Positions 9,266-17,120 of a stretch of DNA of 64,000 nucleotides are shown piece by piece (positions within the stretch are counted from its first letter, which is position 1; every line of letters begins with the position of its first letter). Location of the stretch: the NCBI RefSeq assembly GCF_009184425.1, contig NZ_WELG01000002.1, forward strand, positions 744,001-808,000, written 5' to 3'. The notes beneath the pieces are model-generated. The model ran no database searches. It was given only the letters and a program-made list of their open reading frames with translations, and had not been told where the DNA came from. The stretch is from Flagellimonas olearia (GTDB lineage Bacteria > Bacteroidota > Bacteroidia > Flavobacteriales > Flavobacteriaceae). Both the position numbers and the translations under genes were made by a program.

Positions 9266-9646
9266 TAATGAATTAATGGTAAAAAGGGAAAATGTAATCG
9301 TTACCAAATCCGTTGATTTTGCCCTTAGGATAATTGATTTTTGTGAAACCCTAGAAAAACAACGGAAATTTGTTGTTGCCAATCAATTGCTAAAATCAGG
9401 AACAAGTATTGGTGCCAATATTCATGAAGCACAAAATGCGGAAAGCAGAGCTGATTTTATTCACAAAGTAAAAATAGCCTTAAAAGAACTTGAAGAAGTG
9501 AAGTATTGGTTAACCCTTTGTGAAAAGGCAGAAAACTATCCTTTTAAACCAAGTTTAAAGGATAATGCGGACGAGTTGGGAATAATAATGTATAAGATTG
9601 TAAGTACAAGCAAACGAAATCTTAAAAATTAATTCATTACTACATT
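9259..9646 (+). mobile_element. IVS-like element: inverted-repeat-flanked four-helix-bundle gene
   Basis: A 19-nt left arm (9259-9277) is the reverse complement of 9628-9646 with one mismatch (9265 against 9640); the inner 12 bases, TAATGAATTAAT, pair perfectly. Between the arms lies one gene. Its start codon overlaps the end of the left arm and its stop codon lies in the right arm. The host gene scoA ends in the left arm. This is the organisation of the intervening sequences (IVS) of bacterial 23S rRNA, where an S23-type protein gene sits in a long stem cut out by RNase III. Here the element sits in an mRNA between scoA and scoB. Mobility is inferred, not shown. Confidence 0.65.
9276..9632 (+). 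CDS. Four-helix-bundle protein of the 23S rRNA intervening-sequence (S23/Avd-like) family
   Basis: The 118-residue protein has the family signature: VTKSVDFALRIIDFCE, then ANQLLKSGTSIGANIHEAQ, then FIHKVKIALKELEEVKYWL. These segments predict four helices. Members are encoded in intervening sequences of 23S rRNA, as accessory protein Avd of diversity-generating retroelements, or as stray single genes; their own molecular activity is unclear. No reverse transcriptase or template repeat is nearby. The ORF fits exactly between the arms of the inverted repeat and looks richer in A+T than scoA and scoB, which suggests insertion into an older scoAB operon. Confidence 0.92.
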   Translation: MVKRENVIVTKSVDFALRIIDFCETLEKQRKFVVANQLLKSGTSIGANIHEAQNAESRADFIHKVKIALKELEEVKYWLTLCEKAENYPFKPSLKDNADELGIIMYKIVSTSKRNLKN

Positions 9647-9669
9647 AAAAACATTAGAGCATTATTTAT

Positions 9670-10323
9670 ATGTTGGACAAAAACGGAATAGCAAAACGTA
9701 TTGCAAAGGAAGTCAAGGATGGATACTATGTGAATCTGGGCATAGGCATACCCACCTTGGTGGCCAATTTTGTGCGGGACGATATCAGTGTGGAATTCCA
9801 GAGCGAGAACGGGGTATTGGGCATGGGTCCATTTCCGTTTGAGGGAGATGAGGATGCCGATGTCATCAACGCAGGAAAACAAACCATAACCACTTTGCCC
9901 GGAGCTTCTTTTTTTGATTCTGCGTTGAGTTTTGGAATGATCAGGGGAAAGCATGTAGACCTGACCATTTTAGGCGCCATGGAAGTGGCCGACAACGGCG
10001 ATATTGCCAATTGGAAGATTCCCGGTAAAATGGTAAAGGGAATGGGTGGGGCCATGGATTTGGTGGCTTCTGCGGAAAACATCATCGTGGCCATGATGCA
10101 CACCAACAAGGCGGGTGAATCCAAACTCTTGAAACGCTGTACCCTGCCTTTGACCGGAGTAGGTTGTGTAAAGAAGATCGTGACCAATCTGGCGGTTCTG
10201 GAGGTCACCCCGGAAGGCTTTAAACTTCTTGAACGGGCCCCTGGAGTAACCGTTGAGGATATTGTGAAGGCTACGGAAGGAAAATTAATGGTTGGGGAAG
10301 AGGTGCCCGAGATGAGCATTTAG
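9670..10323 (+). CDS. scoB: 3-oxoacid CoA-transferase subunit B
   Basis: This is the catalytic partner of scoA. The 217-residue subunit carries the signature SENGVLGMGPFPF, whose Glu forms the glutamyl-CoA thioester in this family, and the GIGIPTLVANF segment near the N-terminus. It ends with the usual EEVPEMSI-type tail. The start at 9670 lies 24 bases after the right arm of the inverted repeat. Subunits A and B are both intact, so the insertion between them has not broken either gene, but equal translation of the two may depend on how the stem in the mRNA is processed. Confidence 0.95.
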   Translation: MLDKNGIAKRIAKEVKDGYYVNLGIGIPTLVANFVRDDISVEFQSENGVLGMGPFPFEGDEDADVINAGKQTITTLPGASFFDSALSFGMIRGKHVDLTILGAMEVADNGDIANWKIPGKMVKGMGGAMDLVASAENIIVAMMHTNKAGESKLLKRCTLPLTGVGCVKKIVTNLAVLEVTPEGFKLLERAPGVTVEDIVKATEGKLMVGEEVPEMSI

Positions 10324-10398
10324 CAAATATCATTCGCTTTTTTACAACAAAAAGAAATGGTTACACAACATTAGTTTTATATTGTCATTCATCGATTT

Positions 10399-10406
10399 TA
10401 TATTTG
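10399..10406 (+). promoter_or_regulatory. Candidate -7 box of a small transcription unit
   Basis: TATATTTG is a full match to TAnnTTTG. The nearest TTG upstream (10382-10384) is only 14 bases away, shorter than usual. It lies 48 bases before a small ORF, and a strong terminator follows that ORF. Confidence 0.45.
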
Positions 10407-10453
10407 GTTATATCGAATTTTTTACCCAAATTGATAACCGAAAAAGCAACACC

Positions 10454-10561
10454 ATGGCAGCCAAATTAAACCACACCACCATGGACGAAAATGTCCAGAT
10501 TTATCGAAACGATTTTTTTACAGGATTTATGTTACTCATCAAGAAGCTTTTTATGCTTTAG
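10454..10561 (+). CDS. Possible small protein of 35 residues, unknown function
   Basis: An ATG at 10454 opens 35 codons ending in TAG. The product starts MAAKLNHTTMDENVQIYR and ends in a hydrophobic, Lys-containing stretch (FFTGFMLLIKKLFML) that could lie in or on a membrane. The ORF sits between its own candidate -7 box (10399) and its own terminator (10588-10619), in what would otherwise be an empty gap between scoB and an acetyltransferase gene. Codon evidence is too short to prove coding; the unit could instead encode a small RNA. I do not recognise the sequence. Confidence 0.4.
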   Translation: MAAKLNHTTMDENVQIYRNDFFTGFMLLIKKLFML

Positions 10562-10587
10562 ACGTATAATTCCCCCTGAAAAATTTT

Positions 10588-10619
10588 GGAGCCGACAATT
10601 TTGTTAGGCTCTTTTTTTT
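10588..10619 (+). terminator. Intrinsic terminator of the small unit
   Basis: GGAGCCGACAA pairs with TTGTTAGGCTC apart from one bulge, and eight T residues follow (10612-10619). It lies 27 bases after the 35-codon ORF and just before the acetyltransferase gene. Confidence 0.85.
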
Positions 10620-10635
10620 GCGATAATTTTAAGCA

Positions 10636-11160
10636 ATGACCTCGGCAAATCTATCTTTCAGGCAATGTAGTGTTTCAGATTTGGATACTTTGGTGAAAAT
10701 CTCAAAGGACACCTTTGTGGCCGCTTTTGAACAGGATAATGACCCCACTGACTTTCGGGAGTACATTAACAAAGCATTTAGCAGGGAAAGATTGGAAAGG
10801 GAACTTCAAAATCCCGACTCGCTCTTCCATTTTGTATTTGAAGATAACTCCTTGGTAGGCTACTTTAAAGTGAACTTGGGTACTGCCCAAACCGATGTCC
10901 ATGATGAAAAGGCCATGGAACTGGAACGGATTTATGTGCTTGGAGTACATCAGGGAAAACAGATAGGAGCCCAAATGCTTCAATACATCATCCAACTGGC
11001 TGTGGAACAAAAAATGGAATATCTATGGCTTGGGGTGTGGGAACACAACCCCAAGGCCATACGCTTTTACCAGCGCCATGGTTTCCAAAAGTTTGGGGAG
11101 CACCCCTACTATATTGGAACCGATGAACAGACCGATTGGTTACTCCGCTTAGAAGTTTAA
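10636..11160 (+). CDS. GNAT family N-acetyltransferase
   Basis: The 174-residue protein has the GNAT fold: motif A with LERIYVLGVHQGKQIGAQML (acetyl-CoA pyrophosphate loop of the type Q/RxxGxG/A) at about residues 95-116, and motif B near LGVWEHNPKAIRFYQRHGF at about 134-152. The WxxNxxAxxFYxxxGF pattern is typical of acetylases acting on amines of small molecules or protein N-termini. The substrate cannot be read from sequence. The gene starts 17 bases after the preceding terminator, and its last 12 bases overlap the end of the convergent 106-residue gene. Confidence 0.9.
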   Translation: MTSANLSFRQCSVSDLDTLVKISKDTFVAAFEQDNDPTDFREYINKAFSRERLERELQNPDSLFHFVFEDNSLVGYFKVNLGTAQTDVHDEKAMELERIYVLGVHQGKQIGAQMLQYIIQLAVEQKMEYLWLGVWEHNPKAIRFYQRHGFQKFGEHPYYIGTDEQTDWLLRLEV

Positions 11161-11469
11161 AAGCTCCTCCAAGAAAATCACATCGGTTTCAGAGCGAATC
11201 TTGTACCCAATTGAGTTTTCAAAAGCAACATAGATCAGTTGTGCAATGGCCGTGGCATTGGCCTTGGTGAGGCTGTTGGTTCTGTAAACTACATCCCTGA
11301 TGGTAGAAAAGCTCACTTTGCACTTGATGGCAATGTTTGCCAAATCGTCCTTGGAAGCATTTCTGCGCAAAATTTCGGAAAGACGTTCACTGATGGGTTT
11401 GCCGTAATCTTCGTCAGTAAAAATGTACTCACTTTTAGGGACATAATTGAAATAATCTGGGGACCCCAT
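11149..11469 (-). CDS. Small protein with possible helix-turn-helix, unknown function
   Basis: The 106-residue product begins MGSPDYFNYVPKSEYIF and has a helical central part (DDLANIAIKCKVSFSTIRDVV) whose spacing resembles an HTH, followed by another helix (ANATAIAQLIYVAFENSI). I do not recognise a named family. It is divergent from the XRE-S24 regulator gene with 146 bases between start codons, the usual layout of a small regulator pair. It overlaps the end of the acetyltransferase gene tail to tail by 12 bases. It could be a regulator, an adaptor or a phage-derived remnant. Confidence 0.6.
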   Translation of the reverse strand: MGSPDYFNYVPKSEYIFTDEDYGKPISERLSEILRRNASKDDLANIAIKCKVSFSTIRDVVYRTNSLTKANATAIAQLIYVAFENSIGYKIRSETDVIFLEELLNF

Positions 11470-11502
11470 AGATAATAGATTAAAGGATTAATAATTATTT
11501 TA

Positions 11503-11531
11503 TTGGGGTTAATTCCTATTTTCTATATTTG
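11503..11531 (+). promoter_or_regulatory. Promoter of the XRE-S24 regulator gene
   Basis: TTG (11503-11505), 18 bases, then TATATTTG (11524-11531): a full Bacteroidetes promoter match. Transcription should start near 11538, about 78 bases before the chosen ATG, leaving a leader that contains the palindrome at 11583-11603. Confidence 0.65.
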
Positions 11532-11582
11532 GCTTGTAACCCAATTACAGAAAAGTAGCGAAATTGCTGCAGCTATAGTGTG

Positions 11583-11603
11583 TTGCGTAATAATATTACA
11601 CAA
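11583..11603. promoter_or_regulatory. Palindromic operator candidate
   Basis: A 21-bp palindrome with arms TTGCGTAATA and (T)ATTACACAA has a single mismatched pair (C/A at arm position 4). It lies 12 bases before the start codon of the regulator gene and downstream of its promoter, a typical position for autoregulation by an XRE-type repressor. Binding is inferred. Confidence 0.45.
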
Positions 11604-11615
11604 TATAGTAAACTT

Positions 11616-12329
11616 ATGGTGATAATCAAGCAATTAAGGCGCAAAAAAAAGATTAGTCAAACGCAATTGGGAGATGAAATTGGGGTTAGCCTTCGTACCA
11701 TTCAGCTGTACGAGCGGAAAGATGCCAATATTCCCATTAAAAACCTAACCAAGATTGCCCAGTATTTTGAGATGACCATCGCAGAACTGCATCTGCGGGA
11801 AATCAATGATTTGGGCGAACCCTATGTCAAGGATAAGCCCTTTACCAAACATGGGAGTGTTTTTTATCCCTTGGAGCATGGAAAATATTTGGTGATGGCT
11901 CCGCTGGTCCTATTGGAATGGCACAAAAAGTATATTGAATCTTTGGATATGTTGAATAAAGGGGAGGAGAAAGTGCCTTTTCAATCTGCTTTTATCATAG
12001 ATTCAGTGGCCAAAGAACCCTACTATATATTTGAGGTTTCGGGTAATTCCATGAACGATTCCAGTATACAGGCCATTCCCAACAAATCCTTTGTCTTGGG
12101 GTTGGCCCTTAAAAAGGAAGATCTGGCCAAGAAGGACGAAAGCTTATGGAACAAATCGTACATATTGGTCTGCAAGGACAGGATTATCTGTAAACAACTT
12201 ACAGGATACAATCCCAAAAAGGGAACGGTCCAATGCCATAATCTGAACACTTCTCCGGAATATCAGGATTTTGAACTTCGGTTGGATGATGTACTTCAGG
12301 TTTTTAAGATCGTGAAAAAGCAACTGTAA
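11616..12329 (+). CDS. XRE-family transcriptional regulator with C-terminal S24 (LexA/CI-like) domain
   Basis: With the ATG at 11616 the protein has 237 residues. The N-terminus is an XRE HTH (KKISQTQLGDEIGVSLRTIQLYE), and the C-terminus is an S24 peptidase-like domain with the Ser in VSGNSMND (about residue 145) and a Lys in RIICKQL (about 193), the positions expected for the Ser-Lys dyad of LexA and CI. A longer frame from a GTG at 11580 would run through the operator palindrome and is less likely. It is divergent from the 106-residue gene. It may be a CI-like repressor or a LexA-like regulator; an Ala-Gly cleavage site is not obvious. Confidence 0.88.
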   Translation: MVIIKQLRRKKKISQTQLGDEIGVSLRTIQLYERKDANIPIKNLTKIAQYFEMTIAELHLREINDLGEPYVKDKPFTKHGSVFYPLEHGKYLVMAPLVLLEWHKKYIESLDMLNKGEEKVPFQSAFIIDSVAKEPYYIFEVSGNSMNDSSIQAIPNKSFVLGLALKKEDLAKKDESLWNKSYILVCKDRIICKQLTGYNPKKGTVQCHNLNTSPEYQDFELRLDDVLQVFKIVKKQL

Positions 12330-12340
12330 CCTTACGCTAC

Positions 12341-13486
12341 TCAAATTGAATTCAAGATTTTGCATGCTTTGTCCAAAACATCATGGGTCTTGGCGAAGCA
12401 AAACCGCAGGAATTTTTGGTCATAATCTGCAGTACAGAATACGGAGACAGGAATACTGGCAAGCTTGTGCTCCTTGATCAAGCGTTCTGCGAAGACCGTA
12501 TCTTTTTCGTCCGTGATATCGGAATACTCCAATAACTGAAAATACGTGCCGCCGGAAGGAATCATTTTGAATCGAGAGCCTTCAATACCCTTTAGGAAAG
12601 CATCCCGCTTTTCCTGATAAAAACTACCAAGGGTTACATAATGTTGAGGATTCTTTACATATTGTGCCAAAGCAACCTGAAGGGCATGGTTGACCGAGAA
12701 TACATTGAACTGATGCACTTTTTGAAACTCCAGCATTAACGGTTTTGGGGCCACGCAATACCCCATTTTCCAACCCGTGGCATGAAACGTTTTTCCAAAG
12801 GAAGAGCAGATGACGGCTCTAGCGGCCAGATCCGGATATTTGGCCACGCTTTCATGGAGTTTACCATCAAAAACGATATGTTCGTAGACCTCATCACTCA
12901 ACAGGATAATGTTTGTATCCCTTAAAATGTCTTGAAGCTGTACCATGTCGCTTTCAGACCAAATGGTGCCCGTAGGATTGTGCGGGGTATTGATGATGAC
13001 CATTTTGGTCTTGGGACTTATCGCTGATTTAAAAGCACTCCAATTCATTTTAAAATCATTTCCCTCCAGGGCCACTGGGATACTTTTACCCCCAAAAAGC
13101 GTTATGGCCGGTTCGTAACAATCAAAAGCGGGTTCTATGACAATGACCTCATCGTTTTGGCGCACAAAGGCGGCAATCGTCGTAAAAATGGCCTGCGTGG
13201 CCCCGGCCGTAATGGTGATTTCAGATTCAGGATGGTAATAATGCCCATAGAGATGTTCAATTTTCTCTGAAATGGCCTCCCGAAGGGAAAGCACGCCCTG
13301 CATGGGGGCATATTGATTATGACCTTTTTTGAAAGCCCCGCCCACAAGCTCCAACAGTTCAGGGTCCGGGTTAAAATTGGGAAATCCCTGGGATAGATTA
13401 ATGGCATTATGCTCTTGGGCCAATTGGCCAATGGTGGTAAAAATGGTGGTGCCTACCTGCGGTAATTTGGAGGATGGTTCAATCAT
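12341..13486 (-). CDS. PLP-dependent aminotransferase, methionine aminotransferase (YbdL) type
   Basis: The 381-residue fold-type I enzyme transfers an amino group from an amino acid, probably methionine or an aromatic residue, to a 2-oxo acid. Visible features are the N-terminal NLSQGFPNF, the NTPHNPTGTIW motif, LSDEVYEH, and the PLP lysine in SSFGKTFHATGWK (Lys about 232). This combination matches the YbdL/kynurenine aminotransferase group. Its start overlaps the end of the vsr-like gene by 8 bases, so the two form an operon although their functions are unrelated. It converges with the XRE-S24 gene, 11 bases apart. Confidence 0.92.
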   Translation of the reverse strand: MIEPSSKLPQVGTTIFTTIGQLAQEHNAINLSQGFPNFNPDPELLELVGGAFKKGHNQYAPMQGVLSLREAISEKIEHLYGHYYHPESEITITAGATQAIFTTIAAFVRQNDEVIVIEPAFDCYEPAITLFGGKSIPVALEGNDFKMNWSAFKSAISPKTKMVIINTPHNPTGTIWSESDMVQLQDILRDTNIILLSDEVYEHIVFDGKLHESVAKYPDLAARAVICSSFGKTFHATGWKMGYCVAPKPLMLEFQKVHQFNVFSVNHALQVALAQYVKNPQHYVTLGSFYQEKRDAFLKGIEGSRFKMIPSGGTYFQLLEYSDITDEKDTVFAERLIKEHKLASIPVSVFCTADYDQKFLRFCFAKTHDVLDKACKILNSI

Positions 13487-13958
13487 TGGCGTGATGTTCT
13501 TTTAATCGGTCAAGCACTTTTTGCAAGCAACTTTCCAAGTCTTTTTTTACTTCGGTCTCCCAAAACCGAAACACGGTATAGCCCATTTTTTCCAAGGCTT
13601 CGTTGACCTCCTCGTCCCGTTGGATGTTGCGTTCAATTTTTGCGATCCAAAATTCGCGGTTGGTCTTGATTTTATGCTTGCGCTCCTCCCAGTTATAGCC
13701 ATGCCAGAACTCTCCATCAATAAAGATGACCGTCCTGTACTTTTTTAAGGCGATATCCGGCTTTCCGATGAGCTTTTTGTAATCGATGCGGTATCGGTAT
13801 CCTGCTGTCCACAAAGCTTTCCTAAACGCCAGCTCTGGCTTGGTGTTCTTGCCGCGGATTTTGCCCATGATCTTGGAGCGCTTCGGGGTGGTATAAAATC
13901 CACTCTCCTCATTGAACCGAGGCACTTTGATACGCTCTGTGGGATACTTTTTGGACAT
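13479..13958 (-). CDS. vsr: Very short patch repair (Vsr) family endonuclease
   Basis: Vsr nicks DNA at T:G mismatches arising from deaminated 5-methylcytosine. The 159-residue protein has the family opening TTPKRSKIMGKIRGKNTKPE, then the catalytic region GKPDIALKKYRTVIFIDGEFWHG. There the Asp of PDI and the His of FWHG correspond to the metal-binding Asp and His of E. coli Vsr. The usual Cys in the GCFWHxHxC zinc segment is replaced (GEFWHGYNW). A 9-codon longer start at 13985 is possible. No cytosine methyltransferase gene is visible in the window, so this is an orphan Vsr or a Vsr-like nuclease with another role. Confidence 0.85.
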   Translation of the reverse strand: MSKKYPTERIKVPRFNEESGFYTTPKRSKIMGKIRGKNTKPELAFRKALWTAGYRYRIDYKKLIGKPDIALKKYRTVIFIDGEFWHGYNWEERKHKIKTNREFWIAKIERNIQRDEEVNEALEKMGYTVFRFWETEVKKDLESCLQKVLDRLKEHHAND

Positions 13959-14063
13959 GTTGGAATATACGAAGGTTTCAATCAAAAATAAACTGTTGAA
14001 ATATCATTCTGAGCAAATGGAAGAATCGATTAGTGGACAACAAAATGGTTTGACACGAATATG

Positions 14064-14294
14064 TCATGTCGAGCGCAGTCGAGACACAATGCAAATGAGA
14101 TGCTGAAACGAGTCCAGCATGACACGGGTGCGTCATTTCGAACTGTCAGGTTGAGCGCGGTCCAAATCGAATTGAGAAATCCCAAAAAGCATTAAAGATT
14201 TCTCAATCGTCATTTCATTCCTCATTTCGAAATGACATAAGTGGTGTGCTATTTAAACCTTGTCAATAAGGTCTCGACTACGCTCGACCTGACA
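14064..14294. repeat. Cluster of palindromic intergenic repeats
   Basis: The 376-base gap between vsr and sdhB has no credible gene. It holds the unit GTCGAGCGCAGTCGAGAC (near 14068-14085), a degenerate copy (14145-14165) and an inverted copy TCTCGACTACGCTCGACC (14272-14289). Also present are an 11-bp inverted repeat GTCATTTCGAA/TTCGAAATGAC (14132-14142 and 14226-14236) and, inside it, a hairpin ATTGAGAAATC/GATTTCTCAAT (14171-14181 and 14197-14207). A further copy of the unit lies at 23454-23478. These look like REP/MITE-type dispersed repeats. Confidence 0.75.
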
Positions 14295-14308
14295 ATATCC
14301 AAAGCAAC

Positions 14309-14341
14309 AAAAAGCCCCCACTCTTATGAGTGGGGGCTTTT
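14309..14341 (-). terminator. Terminator of the sdhCAB operon
   Basis: GAGTGGGGGC pairs perfectly with GCCCCCACTC around a 4-base loop. On the minus strand a T run (TTTTTG) follows. It starts 21 bases after the sdhB stop. Confidence 0.9.
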
Positions 14342-14361
14342 CTATATACGATTTCTATGAC

Positions 14362-15108
14362 TTACCCCTTTAGGGTGGCCGATAAGTATTCTCGGTTCAT
14401 TCTGGCAATGTTGGTCAAGGAAATCCCTTTAGGACATTCCACTTCACAAGCTCCGGTGTTGGTACAGTTTCCAAATCCTTCCAAATCCATTTGGCGGACC
14501 ATGTTCTGAACACGTTCCACAGCCTCCACCCTTCCTTGGGGCAGGAGTGCAAATTGTGAAACCTTGGCAGAGGTGAACAACATGGCACTTGCATTTTTAC
14601 AAGCTGCCACACAGGCACCACAACCAATACAGGTGGCGGCATCCATGGCCTCGTCCGCATCATGTTTGTTGATGGGAATGCAGTTGGCATCCACGGTGTT
14701 TCCAGACGTATTTACAGAAATATATCCTCCAGCTTGTTGGATACGGTCAAAAGCACTACGATCCACGATCAAATCCTTGATCACGGGGAACGCTTTTGCG
14801 CGGAATGGTTCAATCACAATGGTATCCCCATCATTGAACTTTCGCATATGCAATTGGCAAGTGGTCACCAAGCGGTCCGGACCGTGGGGTTCCCCGTTGA
14901 TTTGCAAGGAACAGGTTCCGCAGATACCTTCCCTACAATCATGATCGAACTCTACGGGTTCCTCACCTTTGGAAATCAATTCCTCGTTCAAGATGTCCAG
15001 CATTTCCAAGAAAGACATGTCCCCTTCTACACCGTCAAGCGTATAATCCACTATTTTTCCTGCTGAGGACGCGTCTTTTTGACGCCATATTTTTAAATAT
15101 AATTTCAT
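14362..15108 (-). CDS. sdhB: Succinate dehydrogenase/fumarate reductase iron-sulfur subunit
   Basis: SdhB carries electrons from the flavin subunit to the membrane quinone. The 248-residue protein has the plant-type [2Fe-2S] ligands in [11 protein letters not shown] plus the later Cys in LVTTCQ, then two bacterial-type clusters: [12 protein letters not shown] (about residues 160-171) and the [14 protein letters not shown] region. Within a B-type complex these hold [2Fe-2S], [4Fe-4S] and [3Fe-4S] centres. It is the last gene of sdhCAB, 6 bases after sdhA, and ends at a strong terminator. Confidence 0.97.
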   Translation of the reverse strand: MKLYLKIWRQKDASSAGKIVDYTLDGVEGDMSFLEMLDILNEELISKGEEPVEFDHDCREGICGTCSLQINGEPHGPDRLVTTCQLHMRKFNDGDTIVIEPFRAKAFPVIKDLIVDRSAFDRIQQAGGYISVNTSGNTVDANCIPINKHDADEAMDAATCIGCGACVAACKNASAMLFTSAKVSQFALLPQGRVEAVERVQNMVRQMDLEGFGNCTNTGACEVECPKGISLTNIARMNREYLSATLKG

Positions 15109-15114
15109 AGTTTC

Positions 15115-17118
15115 TTATTTGTAGGATCGTGTCTTCAGTTCAATGTTCTCATACACCAAATCCTCTTTGTGCAATTTGGCATCTTTGGGCTCACCGGCAA
15201 ATTCCCAAGCGGCCACATATTTAAAGTTCTTGTCGTCACGCAACGCCTCACCTTCCTCGGTTTGGTATTCCTCACGGAAATGTCCACCACAGGATTCGTT
15301 TCTGTGCAGGGCATCCTTGGCAAACAGTTCACCCAATTCCAAGAAATCGGCCACTCGTCCGGCTTTTTCCAATTCTTGGTTTTTGGAGTCGATGGTTCCG
15401 GGAACCTTTACGTTCTCCCAGAAATCCTTGCGCAAGTCGGAAATCTCCTTGACGGCCTCTTCCAGCTCTTTGGCGTTTCGGGCCATACCACATTTGTTCC
15501 ACATGATCTTGCCCAACTTTTTGTGATAGTAATCCACGGAATGGATTCCAGAACCGCCCATCAGTTTTTCCATACGGTCACGGACTTGCTTCTCGGCCTC
15601 ATCGAACGCTGCGGAGTCGGTTGGGATTTTTCCGGTCCTGATATCATGGGACAGATAATCGCCAATGGTATAAGGCAGCACAAAATAGCCATCGGCCAGA
15701 CCTTGCATCAAGGCCGAAGCCCCCAATCGGTTGGCACCGTGGTCGCTAAAATTGGCCTCCCCTGCTGCGTAGCAACCGGGAATGGTGGTCTGTAGGTTGT
15801 AATCTACCCAAAGTCCACCCATGGTATAGTGCACCGCAGGATAGATCATCATTGGGGTCTTGTATGGATTCTCATCCACAATTTTTTCATACATCTGGAA
15901 GAGGTTACCATATTTGGCTTCAATGACTTCTTCTCCCAATTTTATGATGGTGGCCTCATCTGGATTTTTAAGTCCAGAGGTCAACGCTTTTTCTTTTCCG
16001 TATCGTTTAATGGCTGAAGCAAAATCCAAATACACGGCCTCCCCGGTCTTGTTCACACCAAATCCGGCATCGCAACGCTCCTTGGCAGCTCTTGAAGCCA
16101 CATCACGGGGCACAAGGTTACCGAATGCGGGATAACGTCGCTCCAAATAGTAATCACGATCTTCTTCCGCAAGTTGCGTAGGCTTCAATTTCCCTTCACG
16201 GATGGCCACGGCATCTTCCATTTTCTTGGGCACCCAAATACGACCATCGTTTCGTAGGGATTCGGACATCAAGGTCAATTTGGATTGATGTTCCCCTGAA
16301 ACCGGGATACAGGTTGGGTGGATCTGCGTAAAACACGGATTGGCAAAGAAAGCTCCTTTGCGGTGCGCTCTCCATGCCGCCATTACGTTACTTCCCATGG
16401 CGTTGGTGGATAGGAAAAATACGTTTCCGTACCCTCCAGTGGCCAAAACCACGGCATGGGCACTGTGTCGTTCAATCTCCCCACTTACCAAATCACGGGC
16501 GATGATACCACGCGCTTTACCATCCACTAGGACCAAGTCCATCATCTCATGGCGGTTGTATGCTTGAATCTTACCCCGATTGATTTGTCGGTTCATGGCC
16601 GAATAGGCTCCTAAAAGCAACTGTTGCCCTGTTTGCCCTTTGGCATAAAAGGTTCTGGACACGAGTACTCCACCGAAGGAACGGTTGTCCAACATACCAC
16701 CATACTCGCGGGCAAAAGGAACCCCTTGGGCCACACATTGGTCAATAATGTTTCCGGATACCTCGGCCAATCGGTATACGTTGGCTTCACGGGAACGATA
16801 ATCCCCTCCTTTTATGGTGTCGTAAAAGAGACGGTAGTTACTATCCCCATCTCCTTGATAGTTTTTGGCTGCGTTGATCCCTCCCTGGGCAGCAATGGAG
16901 TGTGCCCTACGTGGGGAATCTTGATAGCAGAAGGTCTTAACGTTGTAACCCAACTCGGCCAAGGTAGCGGCAGCCGCACCTCCAGCCAATCCTGTTCCTA
17001 CCACAATAACATCGATGTTCCTTTTGTTGGCGGGATTGACAAGATTGATGTCGTTCTTATGTTTGGTCCATTTGTCGGCCAAAGGCCCGGATGGAATTTT
17101 AGAATCCATTATGCCCAT
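15115..17118 (-). CDS. sdhA: Succinate dehydrogenase/fumarate reductase flavoprotein subunit
   Basis: SdhA oxidises succinate to fumarate with covalently bound FAD. The 667-residue protein shows the dinucleotide-binding motif [19 protein letters not shown] near residues 35-53, the FAD-linking His region ([17 protein letters not shown]), the substrate-site HPTCIP and the [10 protein letters not shown] and [10 protein letters not shown] motifs. The length and these sequences match the B-type (Bacteroidetes and Wolinella-like) family. The first ATG at 17118 lies 2 bases after the sdhC stop; a second in-frame ATG 9 bases later is also plausible. Confidence 0.97.
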   Translation of the reverse strand: MGIMDSKIPSGPLADKWTKHKNDINLVNPANKRNIDVIVVGTGLAGGAAAATLAELGYNVKTFCYQDSPRRAHSIAAQGGINAAKNYQGDGDSNYRLFYDTIKGGDYRSREANVYRLAEVSGNIIDQCVAQGVPFAREYGGMLDNRSFGGVLVSRTFYAKGQTGQQLLLGAYSAMNRQINRGKIQAYNRHEMMDLVLVDGKARGIIARDLVSGEIERHSAHAVVLATGGYGNVFFLSTNAMGSNVMAAWRAHRKGAFFANPCFTQIHPTCIPVSGEHQSKLTLMSESLRNDGRIWVPKKMEDAVAIREGKLKPTQLAEEDRDYYLERRYPAFGNLVPRDVASRAAKERCDAGFGVNKTGEAVYLDFASAIKRYGKEKALTSGLKNPDEATIIKLGEEVIEAKYGNLFQMYEKIVDENPYKTPMMIYPAVHYTMGGLWVDYNLQTTIPGCYAAGEANFSDHGANRLGASALMQGLADGYFVLPYTIGDYLSHDIRTGKIPTDSAAFDEAEKQVRDRMEKLMGGSGIHSVDYYHKKLGKIMWNKCGMARNAKELEEAVKEISDLRKDFWENVKVPGTIDSKNQELEKAGRVADFLELGELFAKDALHRNESCGGHFREEYQTEEGEALRDDKNFKYVAAWEFAGEPKDAKLHKEDLVYENIELKTRSYK

Positions 17119-17120
17119 AC

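Noticed and set aside
9276-9632. Diversity-generating retroelement
   Set aside because: The four-helix-bundle protein resembles Avd, but there is no reverse transcriptase, template repeat or variable repeat nearby.
15169-15795. Long plus-strand frame opposite sdhA
   Set aside because: Explained as a shadow of sdhA; composition is low in normal protein features.
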